64,000 nt of DNA from Salticus scenicus. Lineage: Eukaryota; Arthropoda; Arachnida; Araneae; Salticidae. Shown one piece after another: positions 52,356 to 63,297 of this stretch. Numbering within the stretch: position 1 is the first letter of the stretch; the number at the start of each line of letters is the position of its first letter. The notes beneath the pieces were generated by a model. It was given only the letters and a program-made list of their open reading frames with translations. It was not told where the DNA came from and did no database searches. A program made the translations under genes and the position numbers. The DNA lies in NCBI GenBank assembly GCA_963930645.1, contig OZ005660.1:198109427-198173426 (forward strand), written 5' to 3'.

Positions 52356-53420
52356 ATGCATTCATGCACTGACAAAGCCGAAAAGCCATATGCATGTAAC
52401 ATATGTTCTACAGGATTCTCTAACAAAGGTAATCTAAATACACATTTACGCATTCACACCGAAGAAAAGCCATATGTGTGTAAAGTATGTTCTAAAGAAT
52501 TCTCTCAGAAGAGTAATCTAAATGCACATGTACGCATTCATACACTAGAAAAGCCATATGTGTGTGAAATATGTTCCAAAAAATTCTCCTACAAGAGTGT
52601 TCTAAATACGCATTTACGCATTCACACAGGAGAAAAGCCATATGTGTGTGAAATATGTTCTAAAGAATTCTCTCGGAAAGGTTATCTAAATGCACATTTA
52701 CGCATTCACTCAGAAGACAAGCCATACGTGTGTCAAGTATGTTCTAAAGAATTCTCTCAGAAATGTAATCTAAACGCACATTTACGCATTCATACAAGAG
52801 AAAAGCCATATGTGTGTGAAATATGTTCTAAAGGATTCTCTGTCAAGAGTTCTCTAACTACACATTTACATTTTCACAAAAAAGAGAAGCCATATGTGTG
52901 TGAAATATGTTCTAAAGAATTCTCTGAGAAAGGTCATCTAAATACACATTTGCCCATTCACTCAGAAGCAAAGCCATATGTGTGTGAAATATGCTCTAAA
53001 AAATACTCTCTGAAAATTTATCTAAATAAACATTCACGCACTCATAAAAGCAAAATGTCATATGTGTGTCAAATATGTTCTAAAGAATTCTCTGTGAAAA
53101 GTAATCTAAAGGTACATTTACGCATTCATACAGGAGAAAAGCCATATGTGTGTGAGGTATGTTCTAAAGAATTCTCGTACACGTGTTCTCTAAATATTCA
53201 TTTACGAATTCACACAGGAGAAAAGCCATACGTATGTGAAATATGTTCTAAAGGATTCCTTGACAAGAGTGCTCTAACTACACATTTACGCATTCACTCA
53301 AAAGAAAAGCCATATGTGTGTGGAATATGTTCTAAAAAATTCTCTCTGAAAGGTAATCTAAATACGCATTTGCGCATTCACACAGAAAAGAAAACCATAT
53401 GTGTGGAAAATATGTTGTAA
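52356..53420 (+). CDS. C2H2 zinc-finger protein, 12 fingers
   Basis: A 354-residue frame from the ATG at 52356; the frame is open back to 52335, with TAG at 52332-52334. It consists of twelve consecutive Kruppel-type fingers of the form YVCEICSKxFSxKxxLNxHLRIH, 28 residues apart from about residue 12, joined by TGEKPY-like linkers (variants TEEKPY, TLEKPY, SEDKPY, KKEKPY, one degenerate KSKMSY before finger 9). All Cys and His ligands of the 12 fingers are present. Such arrays bind DNA, usually in the nucleus as transcriptional regulators. There is no N-terminal effector domain. The frame ends by a shift inside a 13th finger (EKKTICVENML). It could be an exon of a larger gene or a recently truncated one. 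Confidence 0.8.
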   Translation: MHSCTDKAEKPYACNICSTGFSNKGNLNTHLRIHTEEKPYVCKVCSKEFSQKSNLNAHVRIHTLEKPYVCEICSKKFSYKSVLNTHLRIHTGEKPYVCEICSKEFSRKGYLNAHLRIHSEDKPYVCQVCSKEFSQKCNLNAHLRIHTREKPYVCEICSKGFSVKSSLTTHLHFHKKEKPYVCEICSKEFSEKGHLNTHLPIHSEAKPYVCEICSKKYSLKIYLNKHSRTHKSKMSYVCQICSKEFSVKSNLKVHLRIHTGEKPYVCEVCSKEFSYTCSLNIHLRIHTGEKPYVCEICSKGFLDKSALTTHLRIHSKEKPYVCGICSKKFSLKGNLNTHLRIHTEKKTICVENML

Positions 53421-54960
53421 AGAATTTTCTCAGAAAGGTAATCTAAAAAGGCATTTACGCATTTACACAGAAAAAGAAGCGATGTGTGCGTAAAACATGT
53501 CAAATAATGGTCTAAATACACATTTACACATTCACTCAGAAGAAAATCCATATGTGTGTGAAATATGTTTAAAAAAATTCTCTCAGAAAAGATATCAACA
53601 TTCATGCACTCACACATAAGAAAATCCATATCTTTGTGAAATTTGTTCTTATGAATTCTCTGACAGGAGTGCTCCAAATACACATTTACGCATTCAAACA
53701 AAAGAAAAACCATATGTGTGTGAAATATGGCTCAAAGAATTGCCTGAAAAGAGTGTCTAAATACACATTTACGCAATCACACCAACAGAAAAGCAATATG
53801 TGTGTGAAATTTGTTAAAAAAGTGTTGTGTAAGGAGCACTAGCAATGCACTTTTACGCATTCACACAAAAGAAAAACTATATATGTCTAAGATCTATTCT
53901 AGAGGTTTTTCTAGAAAAGGACATCTACACATTCACACAAATGTAAACTTTTATGTGTGTGAAATATGTTCAAAAGGATTCCCTGAAAAGGTATTATATG
54001 TGCATTCACCGACTCACAAACGCGAATAGCCATATGTGTGTGTAATATTTTCTAAAAGATTTTCCCAAATGGGGAAATTAAATAGGTATTCACGCATCCA
54101 TACAGATGAAAAGCTATATGTGTGAAATTTGTTGTAGAAGGTTTTCTTTCAATGGCAAATTCAATACACATTTATGCATTCATACAAGAAAAAAATATGA
54201 ATGTGAAATACATCATAAAAAGTTTTCTTTAAGACAGGCAGACTGAATAAATATTTACGAATTTACATGGGTGTGAAAATCCATGAGTTTGTGAAATCCG
54301 TTCTTGTGTTTCTGATAAAGTACAATAGTTCTAGATACGCATTCACATAAGAGTGCAGCCATACGTGTGTGAAATATGTTTTAAAAGATTCTCTCAAAAA
54401 ATAATCTAAACTTACATTCACGTACTGATACATACAAAAAGCCACATGTGTGTGAAATTTATTCTCAAGTTTTTCTAAAAATAAATACACATCTATGCGT
54501 TTACACAGAAGAAATACCGTATGTATATCATTAAAATATGTTCTAAATGATTCTCTGAGAAAATGGAACTAAATAGGCATTCGCACACTTACACCGAAAA
54601 TCCACATGTGTGTAAGATTTGTTCTAGAGTATTTTCTATTGTAACAATATTAATACACATTACAGTAGAAAAACCGTATGTTCGTGAAATATGTTATTCA
54701 GAGTTTTCCGTAAAGGGCACTCTGAATAAACGTGTACGAACTCAAAGAAGAGAAAAGCGAAGAGTGTTCTGAAGATTTTCCTCGATCAAACGGAAAATCT
54801 AAATAGATATCTACGTATTCACACAAGAAAAAAGCTATATTTGTGTGAAATTTGCTCTATCGTTTTTCACAAAAGAAATATCTCAATAACCATTTACGTA
54901 ATCACGCACAGAAAAAAGCCATGTTTATGGAATGTACTTGAAAGAATTATTTTAGAAAAA
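53421..54960 (+). pseudogene. decayed C2H2 finger array, at least 15 relic fingers
   Basis: The 84 bp rhythm of the array continues beyond the stop. TATGTGTGTGAAATATG-like cores recur near 53550, 53629, 53713, 53798, 53952, 54034, 54116, 54365, 54445, 54607, 54680 and 54841, each followed by TTCTCT and CAC/CATTTACGCATTCAC-like segments. Stops, frameshifts and lost Cys/His codons are frequent and increase with distance. The first relic unit reads YVWKICCKEFSQKGNLKRHL, with one Cys already lost. Confidence 0.82.
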
Positions 54961-55002
54961 TGCTTCATGTTACATCTACACATGGTGTCTGTTGTGAAGT
55001 AT

Positions 55003-55160
55003 CCCAGAGCCATTATTGGTTTCCATCAGCGAAAGCCCCCAATTTTTTACTGATTTTCCCTAATCTCGCACATTATTGATCTGTATCGGTGGAAGTCTTT
55101 TAAATTTGTAAGTATTTTCTCCAATGTCGTCCTTTATTGATCTGTATCGGTGGATGTTGG
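55003..55160 (+). repeat. short tandem repeat, about 62 bp unit
   Basis: TTATTGATCTGTATCGGTGGA occurs at about 55071 and 55134, and a diverged unit (CATTATTGGTTTCCATCAGC) at about 55011, directly after the finger array. Confidence 0.65.
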
Positions 55161-55444
55161 TGAATTTTCAAACAATTTCAAGAAGTCTTTGCAGACTTAC
55201 CAACTCTTCTGTTTTTCACGGGAGACATCCATTATTTAGCCGTATACCCCATTTTACGTTTAAATGTGTATTTCTCCCATTTTTCTAATAATTTCGAAAT
55301 AAAAATGTTAATTTTAGACAATTTGTTTTGCATTTCGTCAAAAGGTGAGTCCGGGTGCCAGTTTTTTTTAAATTTTGATGGAAGTTTTTCGATTTTTAAC
55401 CGACTTTAAAAAGGAGGAGGTTTTCCATACGCAAGCGAATTGGT

Positions 55445-56436
55445 GATGACGTCATTCATCGTCCGTGGATGCAAGTAAGGCTCTTATATGATACGAGCTG
55501 GCGTAGTGTCCGCCATTTTCTAGACCATCTGGGAAAATGTTGGCGGTAGAAGAAACTAGGTTATCTGATTTGCTTTGTTATCGCCTTTAAACGTCTGTAC
55601 ATTGTACAGATCATGTGAGCTAGAACTTCTTATCAAGAAACAAACAAGTTGGCAATTTTAAGAACATCACCAACATTCTCAAAACTGCAACCCTTCACGT
55701 TAAAAGAAATGTACTTTTTAAATTAATTTTTAAATAATTTAAAAACAATAACTTAAAAAAAAAAAAAAAAAAACAGTACATTCATATTAAGTTTCGCAAA
55801 CAACTTTGAAAATAAAGGAAATCTTACACTACAGGTTGTGCTCCTTCTCTGGGTATCCACGAGTTACATCTGCAATCTATAATCCACTTTTTTCTTCTTT
55901 CTGGATTAGACGAAAATATAAACAGGCGGTGCCCTTTTTTGGAGTTATTCGTGCAATTTATTGCCGAAAATGAAAAATCACCAATAATAAATCGTCAGCC
56001 TGTCCTGTGGGCTAGAAAATGGTGGATGTGTCAGCCTATCAATGTAGGAGTTCTAGATGCAAGAAAAAGATTTCCTATGTTAATCGCCCATTGGATTTTT
56101 TGTAAAAAAATATTAAAAATCGAGGAAAATTATTTCCCGATTTTAATCCCCGTATTTGAGTATATATAAGTATTAGTTATCGTATGAATGTGTTAGATTG
56201 AGTTATTTTGCAGTAAAATTGACAACATTTTAAATTTCAAGACATTGTCGTCCTTGGCGTTTTTTGTATTTGGCGATCAAAAACGTGATACGAAAATATA
56301 TGTGCCAGATGTATATTTTCGTAATATGCATTGTACGAAATATTGTTTCCTATTATTCATTACTCTCATAATATAAGTTGTTAAAATAACCATAATTTTT
56401 GAAAGGAATTAAATATGTTCGCCAGATAATTTGGCG

Positions 56437-56476
<40 letters not shown>

Positions 56477-56972
56477 ATATATATTTTTTGTCAAGAAAAA
56501 CAGATATGAAATCTATATCGCTGCAACATATTGGAATCTTATATCAGATACTTTATTTAGGCATTTGAAAATAAATTTGACTTTAAATTATGATAGAATA
56601 TTTATTATTTTCCTTTTAATTAGAATATTAGTTGGATATTTATTTTGTAAATATCATCCTTTAGAATGAAATGTTTATGTTTTCAATCTAATATGGAAGT
56701 TTGCCATTTTTTTTTTCTAAATTTTTGAAATTCAAAATTGAAATTTTATCAATTTTACAGCAAAAACAACTTAATCCAATACATGCACACGATAACTAAT
56801 ACATATATATACCTAATGTACATGTAATTAGGTATACATATGGTATACCTAAATATGGGGATTGAAATCGGGAAATAATTTCTCTCGATTTCAATGATTT
56901 TTTACAAAAAATCCAATGGGCGATTAACACAGGAAATATTTTTCTTGCATCCACGGACGGTCAGTGATGTCA
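55445..56972. mobile_element. inverted-repeat element interrupting the tandem units
   Basis: The left arm (GTCCGTGGATGCAAG at 55461-55475, resuming at 56056 with AAAAAGATTTCCTATGTTAATC and on to about 56170) is matched in inverse orientation by about 56838-56972. The gap in the left arm is the TAAGGCTC element. The centre (56170-56838) is AT-rich with a TA run at 56437-56465. Confidence 0.65.
55476..56055. mobile_element. hAT-like TAAGGCTC element, copy 2, 580 bp
   Basis: A perfect 8 bp direct repeat GATGCAAG (55468-55475 and 56056-56063) flanks ends TAAGGCTCTTATATGATACG and the complement of TAGAACTCCTACATTGATAG. Both ends then carry a CCATTTTCTAG block in inverse orientation, as in copy 1. 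It splits the left arm of the surrounding inverted-repeat element. Confidence 0.78.
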
Positions 56973-58395
56973 CACTTAGCTGAGTTATTGAAACTGTATG
57001 TTTTTTTGTTAGCTTGTAACTTCTGAACGGATGCTCCGATTTTTATGCTTTTTGTTTTGTTGAAAGGGCCTTGGACTGAAGTAAGTCTCATTGTAATATC
57101 TTTACGATCTAAAGAAAATACAGGGTGCCCAAAAACGTCAGTTCCAACTACTTTAACACATAAACGATTGCAGCTATATTCATAAAATTTGTATGTAGAT
57201 ACAGTAAAGTGGCCATGCGCTACAAGATTAAGCCGCTTACAACGCCATCTGGTGGAAAATAGTGGAGTTAGTGTTTCTACCTTGAAAACGGTTCAAGATT
57301 AAAAAAAAAAAGTGAATTACAAAGTTGAAAAATATAATCGATTTAGTACAAAAAGACAGTTTGTTAACCGACTTCAAAAATGCGGAGGAGGTTCTTCATT
57401 TAAACCGTATGTTTTTTTTTATTTTGTTGTTGTTTGTTAGCTTATAACTTCTGAACGGTTGCTCCGATTTTGATGCTTTTTGTTTTGTTGAAAAGGTCTT
57501 GGTCTGAAATATCTTTACAATCTAAAGAAAATACAGGGTGCCCAAAAAAGTCAGTTCCAGTTGTTTTAACTGTTAAACGGCTGCAGCTATAGTCATAAAA
57601 TTGGTATTTAGGTATAATAAAGTGGCCATGCGCTACAAGATTAAACCGCTTACAGCGCCATCTGGAGGAAAATAGTGGAGTTAGTGTTCCTATCTAGAAA
57701 ACGGTTCAAGAAAAAAAAAATGTGAATTACAAAGTTGAAGAATATCATCGATTTAGGGCAAAAAGATAGTTTGTATACATTGATGTTAAAATAGAACGCT
57801 AAAAATGTGCATTTGTTTGTTCGCAACTTCTTACACTATGCACACTTGAACTACATTGCACATGTAGCGTAGCTGGTGACACTTATGCTATGTAGTTCAA
57901 AATACGATTACTGTAAGCCGTCACATCGTTTAGTGCATTGTCGTTTTTAACCGACTTAACAAAGGAGGGATTCTTAATTCAAACCATATATATATATTTT
58001 TTTTGTTGTTGTTTGTTAGTTCGTATCTTCGTAAGAGATGCTGCGAAATAGGTCCTATTATGATTTCGAAACAAATTATAGGGTGCTCACAAAAGTCCAT
58101 TTTCGCTCTTTTAAATGCTGAACGGCTGCAGCTACACCCAGCCATGCATACAAGTAGCCATACACTACGAGATGTCGACCGCTTACAGCGCCTTCGGTGA
58201 AAAATAGCAGAAATAGCCTTTCTATCTCGAAAACATTATGAAGTAGGGGAAGAAATGTGAATTACAAAGTTGTAGAGCATCATCGATTTAGTACAGAATG
58301 ATACTTTATAAGTATGAATGTTAAAAACAGAACGTTTTTAACGTGCATCTGTGTGTTCGGAATTTCCTGCACTGTAACATGCCAAAACGATCTAA

Positions 58396-58815
58396 CAAGG
58401 AAACATTCAAGATTTAAAAGATGTCGTCTTCAAAAAATATTGAAAGAAATATGTGTTTCTACTCTTCATAAAACACCAGAAAGTGAAAACACTATCTGCT
58501 GAAAATTATTACAGCTATCACAAAAAATTATCAAAATGAAGCATATTTGGCGATTTAGCTCTGTTGGGCGATAAGTTCGCTAGCACCGAGATTGCCGTGT
58601 ACGAAAACGAACCGTATTTTGCTTCTCCGCTAAGTACTCAAAATCAATCGCCTAACAGTGTGAAATCGCCAAATATGCTTAATTTTGAGGATTTTTTTGT
58701 GGTCGCTGTAATTCATTTCAGACGATAATTTTTTCACTTTGTGGTGTTTTATGAAGAGTAGAATTACATACTTTTTTTTCAATTTTTTTGAAGACACCTT
58801 TTGATTGTTTCCTTG
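58396..58815. mobile_element. CAAGGAAACATT foldback, copy 2
   Basis: A 420 bp foldback, homologous along its length to 48541-48935 (ATAAAACACCAGAAAGTGAA, GCATATTTGGCGATTTAG, CACCGAGATTGCCGTGTA). The right end TTTTTTGAAGACACCTTTTG lost a few bases compared with copy 1. Confidence 0.82.
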
Positions 58816-59967
58816 TTTGAAAGCAAAAAGATCTTTATTTCGATGTTTAAACTTCTATCCGTGAGCTGTAATATGCATATTTGGATCCTTGTTTGAACTA
58901 TACGCTGTGCACATTCAAGCGTAGCTGGTGACACGTACGCTCTGTAAAATTCAACCGGAATCCAGAAGTGCATTGCAATCGATGTTATCATTATATCGTT
59001 TCTACGTCTGTTTTAATCTATTAAAGGTATACGCTATAATTTTTTCTCTGGAGCCTCATTTGATAGCCATATAGGAATAACAGGGAGTCATCGATTCTTT
59101 TCAAGCACCTTCTCTTTTGAACGTTTATATTTCATATATTTACTGATATTTGGATACATTTATACTGCATGCAACAAAAATACATTCGTAATAGGATTTT
59201 CGGTTACGTATGTAGCGCATCCTTCCTTTACATTTCTAAAACTTTTTTAATGTAATGTATGTGGATTCAATAGATAGTGATTTTTTTTTTTTAATTATAT
59301 CGCATAAAGGCAAGAAAAGTGACACACACTTGAAATGCAGTATTTGTGAAACATGAACTTTAAAATAAAGCATTGACTTGAATAAAACTGACACAACTGC
59401 CTCTCGAGTGGATAATTTTTGAGATGAAGGTGTAACGTTTTTATTCACATTGGAACACTTACTCTATTTTTCAGTGCCATAAACTCAAAATTACCATTTT
59501 TAGAGTTTGTAACTTTTCTTGCTGGTTGCGATGTGTGAGACTAACGTCTAACATCTTCTGATGTTTTGCTATAAATACATTTTCACTGAGAGGAAAAAAA
59601 ATAAAATCTTTCTGTAAAAAAATATAACTGACTCAAAAAGCAACTATCAACTACTAAACAACTACAATCAAACTACTAAAAATGAAATGAAATCGAAAAT
59701 TGCGCCTAAAAGCATGAAGTAAATTCTTTCGCTGAAGAACATAAACACTATAATCACGTACACAAACATCAAGCCGTTTCAATTATTTATATATTAAAAA
59801 CAAAAACTATTTTATTTATGAGACAAAACTTTAGTTAAAATACATTTAAAAACAAAATATACATTTAAAATTTAGACATTTCGAAATCCGTCCAGGTTTT
59901 CTCATCAGTATCAATACAACATAATTTGCAAGCATTACATGAATACACAAGGAATTTTTAGAAGTAT
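58816..59967. other. non-coding spacer
   Basis: No gene. The segment 59300-59420 resembles 19030-19170 (see there). Confidence 0.35.
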
Positions 59968-59978
59968 AGAATATTGAG

Positions 59979-60199
59979 CCGCCCAGGCGGTATAGTGGTT
60001 AGCGGCCCTGACTTCTATACTGTTGGGCCCGGGTTCAAATCCCGGATAAGGCATGGGTGTATTGTCCTTGTTCATGTGATTCATGTATCTGTTCTTGTTA
60101 TAATAAAAACTTGTAAACCCTTGTGGTGTGGATTTTCGAGATATAAGCGGCCCTAGAGGCAAGCAATAAATCTCAGTACTCAACAAACCAAACCAAACC
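59979..60199 (+). mobile_element. tRNA-derived SINE, copy 3 (full length, different head)
   Basis: The head has an A box TAGTGGTTAGCGG and a B box GGTTCAAATCC. The body from TTGTTATAATAAAAACTTG onward, with GTAAACCCTTGTGGTGTGGA and the AAACC tail, matches copies 1 and 2. An 11 bp target duplication AGAATATTGAG (59968-59978 and 60200-60210) brackets it. The head differs clearly from that of copy 1. Confidence 0.88.
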
Positions 60200-60210
60200 A
60201 GAATATTGAG

Positions 60211-62559
60211 GAGCCAGTGCGCATGCTTCATTGATAGTGTAATGATAGCTGGCAGTGTGCCAACTCTCAAGGAAAATACGTGTTTTATAATTATCATAGC
60301 AAGAATTTAGAACTTTTATATTATCGAAGTCAGGAATATGATCGGTTTCTATTGAATGGATTGTAAATATGTTTATATAGGTAAAACTGGCCGTACGGGA
60401 AGAATTAGACTATAGGCTCGAGGTAGTCTAAGTCGGGCCCTGGTCAAATATATTCATATTCAAGTACAAATTAGAATTACAAACTGTAATTCTGAAATAG
60501 CAGTATGAAATCATTAAATATTTAACGTTGTTTGGTTTAAATAACACAAAATACTTTAAAATGAAAAAATGCTTTTATTTTATGTATATTTTCAAAGTTT
60601 ATTTTCTTAATATTTAGCAGTTGCTTCTTAAAATAAATTGCTTTTGACAATCAAGTTTGTAAGCAATAATAAAGTTGCCAAACGAAAACGTATGTGCAGT
60701 TTTCTTTCCTCCACTTTTCCTACAACTTTTAAATTCACAAAATCATAACATTCACAGCTATTTTCTAAGAAATAAAACTAATTTTTATTATGTTTGAAAA
60801 TAAATTTTGCCAAACACATTCGTGTTCAAGTGTACAAATTAATATAACAAACTGTAATGCTGAAATAGCAGGATGGTATGAAATCTTAAATATTTAACAC
60901 TGCTTGGTTTAATAATACAAAATGCTTTAGAATGCAAAAAAATATAATAGATTTATGTATATTTTTGAAATTTATTTGCTTAATATTTAGTACTTGCTTT
61001 TTAAAATAAATTGCTTTCAACGATCAAGTTCATAAACAAAACAATAACAAAGCTGCCAAACGTAGACATCAATACAATAGTTAGTTGGTTGGATGTTGGG
61101 TTTAACGTTGCACTAATATTACGATATGAACATAGATACAATAAAAATAAGATGAGGGATTGCGTAAGCTGGAGAGCCCGAGAAACTTACAGCCGTTGAC
61201 AGTGGGGTCATTGCAGTCAAATTTTGGTTACCGAAGAATATACGGGAGTGTCCTATCTGTATAATAATCTGTGTCTTCAGCCAACGATCGGCAAATTCTC
61301 TGCGGGACTTTTTTGTTTTTCAATCTTTCACCATCTGGAAATCGTACCACGATTGTCAATATTCGTTTTAAATTTGCTTTATTAGATTCTATAGTCTATA
61401 AAGAAGTAGAAATCTAATTCTTTAATACTTACACTTATATAATTATTGTTTGACTTCTTTTTCCCTATCTCTCATAAATGATGAAATGTTCTTCAGTACT
61501 CAAGCTTTTTCAATGCACAACAAAGGGATCAATTGTTCTTAATAAATTTATTTTATTAGATTTTAGAACCGCTGGAGCAATACAAGTATACTTCTATTCT
61601 ACCCTCAATGCTTCTCTTATACTTAATTATTTTTAAACTTTATTATTGAACTCGTTGAATCTATTTGTTTTTCCTGAATATATTTAAAATAAATCTATCT
61701 CCAAACAAAAATTATATTAGGCTTTTTTTTAAGAAAAAAATGTCATGTATAAAGTAAAAAAAAAATTTTTTTTTTCATTTTTGTCTACAAAACTAAATCT
61801 CCCTTTCCTCCCTTAAAATTATGTAAAATCTGTTTTTTTCTCCACTGTGGTTGGAAAGTATTTTTTTCATATTTAAATATCAGTTATATTAAGCAACACT
61901 AACATATTATACCCAATATTTACTATTAAGTAATTTTTTATATTTTATTTGATCTACCCGATCGACCATAATATAATAGCAATTCCATGTTACAAAATTT
62001 TATTAGGTGTCAAAAGGAAAAAAAAAATCCATTTTTAGACGCACGATCGGATTTTAAAACAGATATTTCATCTTGTTTCATTTTATTTTATTACAAGATA
62101 TTTTACCACCCTTTGGTGTATTGAATGAAGAAACAGCAAAATCTTCGGCTTTACGTCCTAGTGGCATATTTAGAAAACATTCACACGCCAGCACCGTTAA
62201 GTGGCGTCAAATCGTTTAGCATGACATCCTTGACGCAATATCTTATTTCTGAGGGCTAGTGTTACCTGATGCACAGAGTAAATAAATATAAGCGATCAGT
62301 ACTGGGTACTGGTTGTATCGCTGTATGGTGATGATTCTCTCATGTCAATTGCATTGCAGTAATATATTTGCACTTTTTTTTGTAATATATTGCACTTTTT
62401 TTCTTTTTTTTTTAGAAGTATGATTTTATAAAACTTGACAGTTTATAAATATGGTGGAAGAGTAATGGAAGAAATTGTATAGGCAGGCACCCTGTATTGA
62501 CAAAAATCTATACGTGATAGAGAAAAACTGGCTTCATTTTCGGTTTTAGCACACCAAAA
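60211..62559. other. AT-rich non-coding stretch
   Basis: Two diverged copies of an about 370 bp segment are visible: GTACAAATTA..ACAAACTGTAAT with GAAATAGCAG...GAAATC at about 60464 and 60826, followed in both by AATATTTAACNNTGNTTGGTTTAA and AAATAAATTGCTTT. A short TTACGTCGCACT-type fragment lies at about 61086-61115. No gene seen. Confidence 0.5.
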
Positions 62560-62561
62560 TA

Positions 62562-62774
62562 CAGTCGGTAACAAAAGTGTCCGAACATTAGCGAAAATTC
62601 CTGTGTAAAAAAGGTACACTTCATACGGTTTTGTTAAATAAATCCTTATCGAATCATGTTCTTACACTGACTAAGAACAGGATTCGACAAGGATTTATTT
62701 AACAAAATCGTATGAAGTGTACATTTTTTACATAGGAATTTTTGCTAGTGTTCGGACACTTTTGTTACCGACTG
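62562..62774. mobile_element. palindromic TA-flanked MITE, copy H
   Basis: A 213 bp foldback very close to copy A (CAGTCGGTAACAAAAGTGTC at the start and its complement at the end), with TA at 62560-62561 and 62775-62776. Confidence 0.92.
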
Positions 62775-62776
62775 TA

Positions 62777-63083
62777 CATAAAGATCAGCCAAAATTATGA
62801 AATCAAAATTTTACATGTCGGCCTATGTTATTGACCTGCGCTCATCATAGTTCTTCATAAGCATAAGCATGTGATCATTTATGAAGTTATAAATTTATAT
62901 ATGAATTTATTCATGTATATGTACTTATGTGTGTGTGAGAGTGAGAGACGTTTCATTCATTTTGATTGTGATTTATTTTTTATTATTAATCTAAGAGCAA
63001 TTTATTTCAAAATTTGTGTCATATTTATAATAGTAATAAAATGCATGTTTATTTGTCCGTGATATTTAATTATGTTAACCATG
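62777..63083. other. spacer between two MITE copies
   Basis: AT-rich, no gene seen. Confidence 0.3.
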
Positions 63084-63085
63084 TA

Positions 63086-63297
63086 CAGTCAGTAACAAAA
63101 GTATCCGAACACTAGCAAAAACTCCTATGTAAAAAAGTACACTTCATACGGTTTTGTTAAATAAATCCTTGTCGAATCCTGTTCTTAGACACTGTAAGAA
63201 CAGGATTCGATAAGGATTTATTTAACAAAACCGTATGGTGTGTACTTTTTTTACACAGGAATTTTTGCTAGTGTTCGGACACTTTTGTTACTGACTG
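63086..63297. mobile_element. palindromic TA-flanked MITE, copy I
   Basis: A 212 bp foldback of the copy A/H subfamily (CAGTCAGTAACAAAAGTATC). Left TA at 63084-63085; the right TA has become TG. Confidence 0.9.

Larger units (their letters stand above)
55385..58290 (+). repeat. diverged long tandem units with TTAACCGACTT motif
   Basis: Units start near 55389, 57365 and 57944 with TTTTTAACCGACTTNAAAAA and GGAGG, then a GTTAGCTTGTAACTTCTGAA block, ACAGGGTGCCCAAAAA, GTGGCCATGCGCTACAAGAT, CGCTTACAGCGCCATCTGG and GAAAACGGTTCAAG. A full set lies at 56990-57300, 57365-57720 and 57944-58250, each more diverged than the last. The first unit is interrupted by a palindromic element and by the TAAGGCTC element. 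Confidence 0.72.

Noticed and set aside
52356..54960. CRISPR-like regular repeats
   Set aside because: The 84 bp periodicity is that of C2H2 finger codons with linkers, and the repeats are translated units without unique spacers.
59935..60297. 120-codon minus-strand frame with PYPGFEPG motif
   Set aside because: It is the antisense of the SINE tRNA-like head; GFEPG-type peptides are a known by-product of translating B-box sequences.
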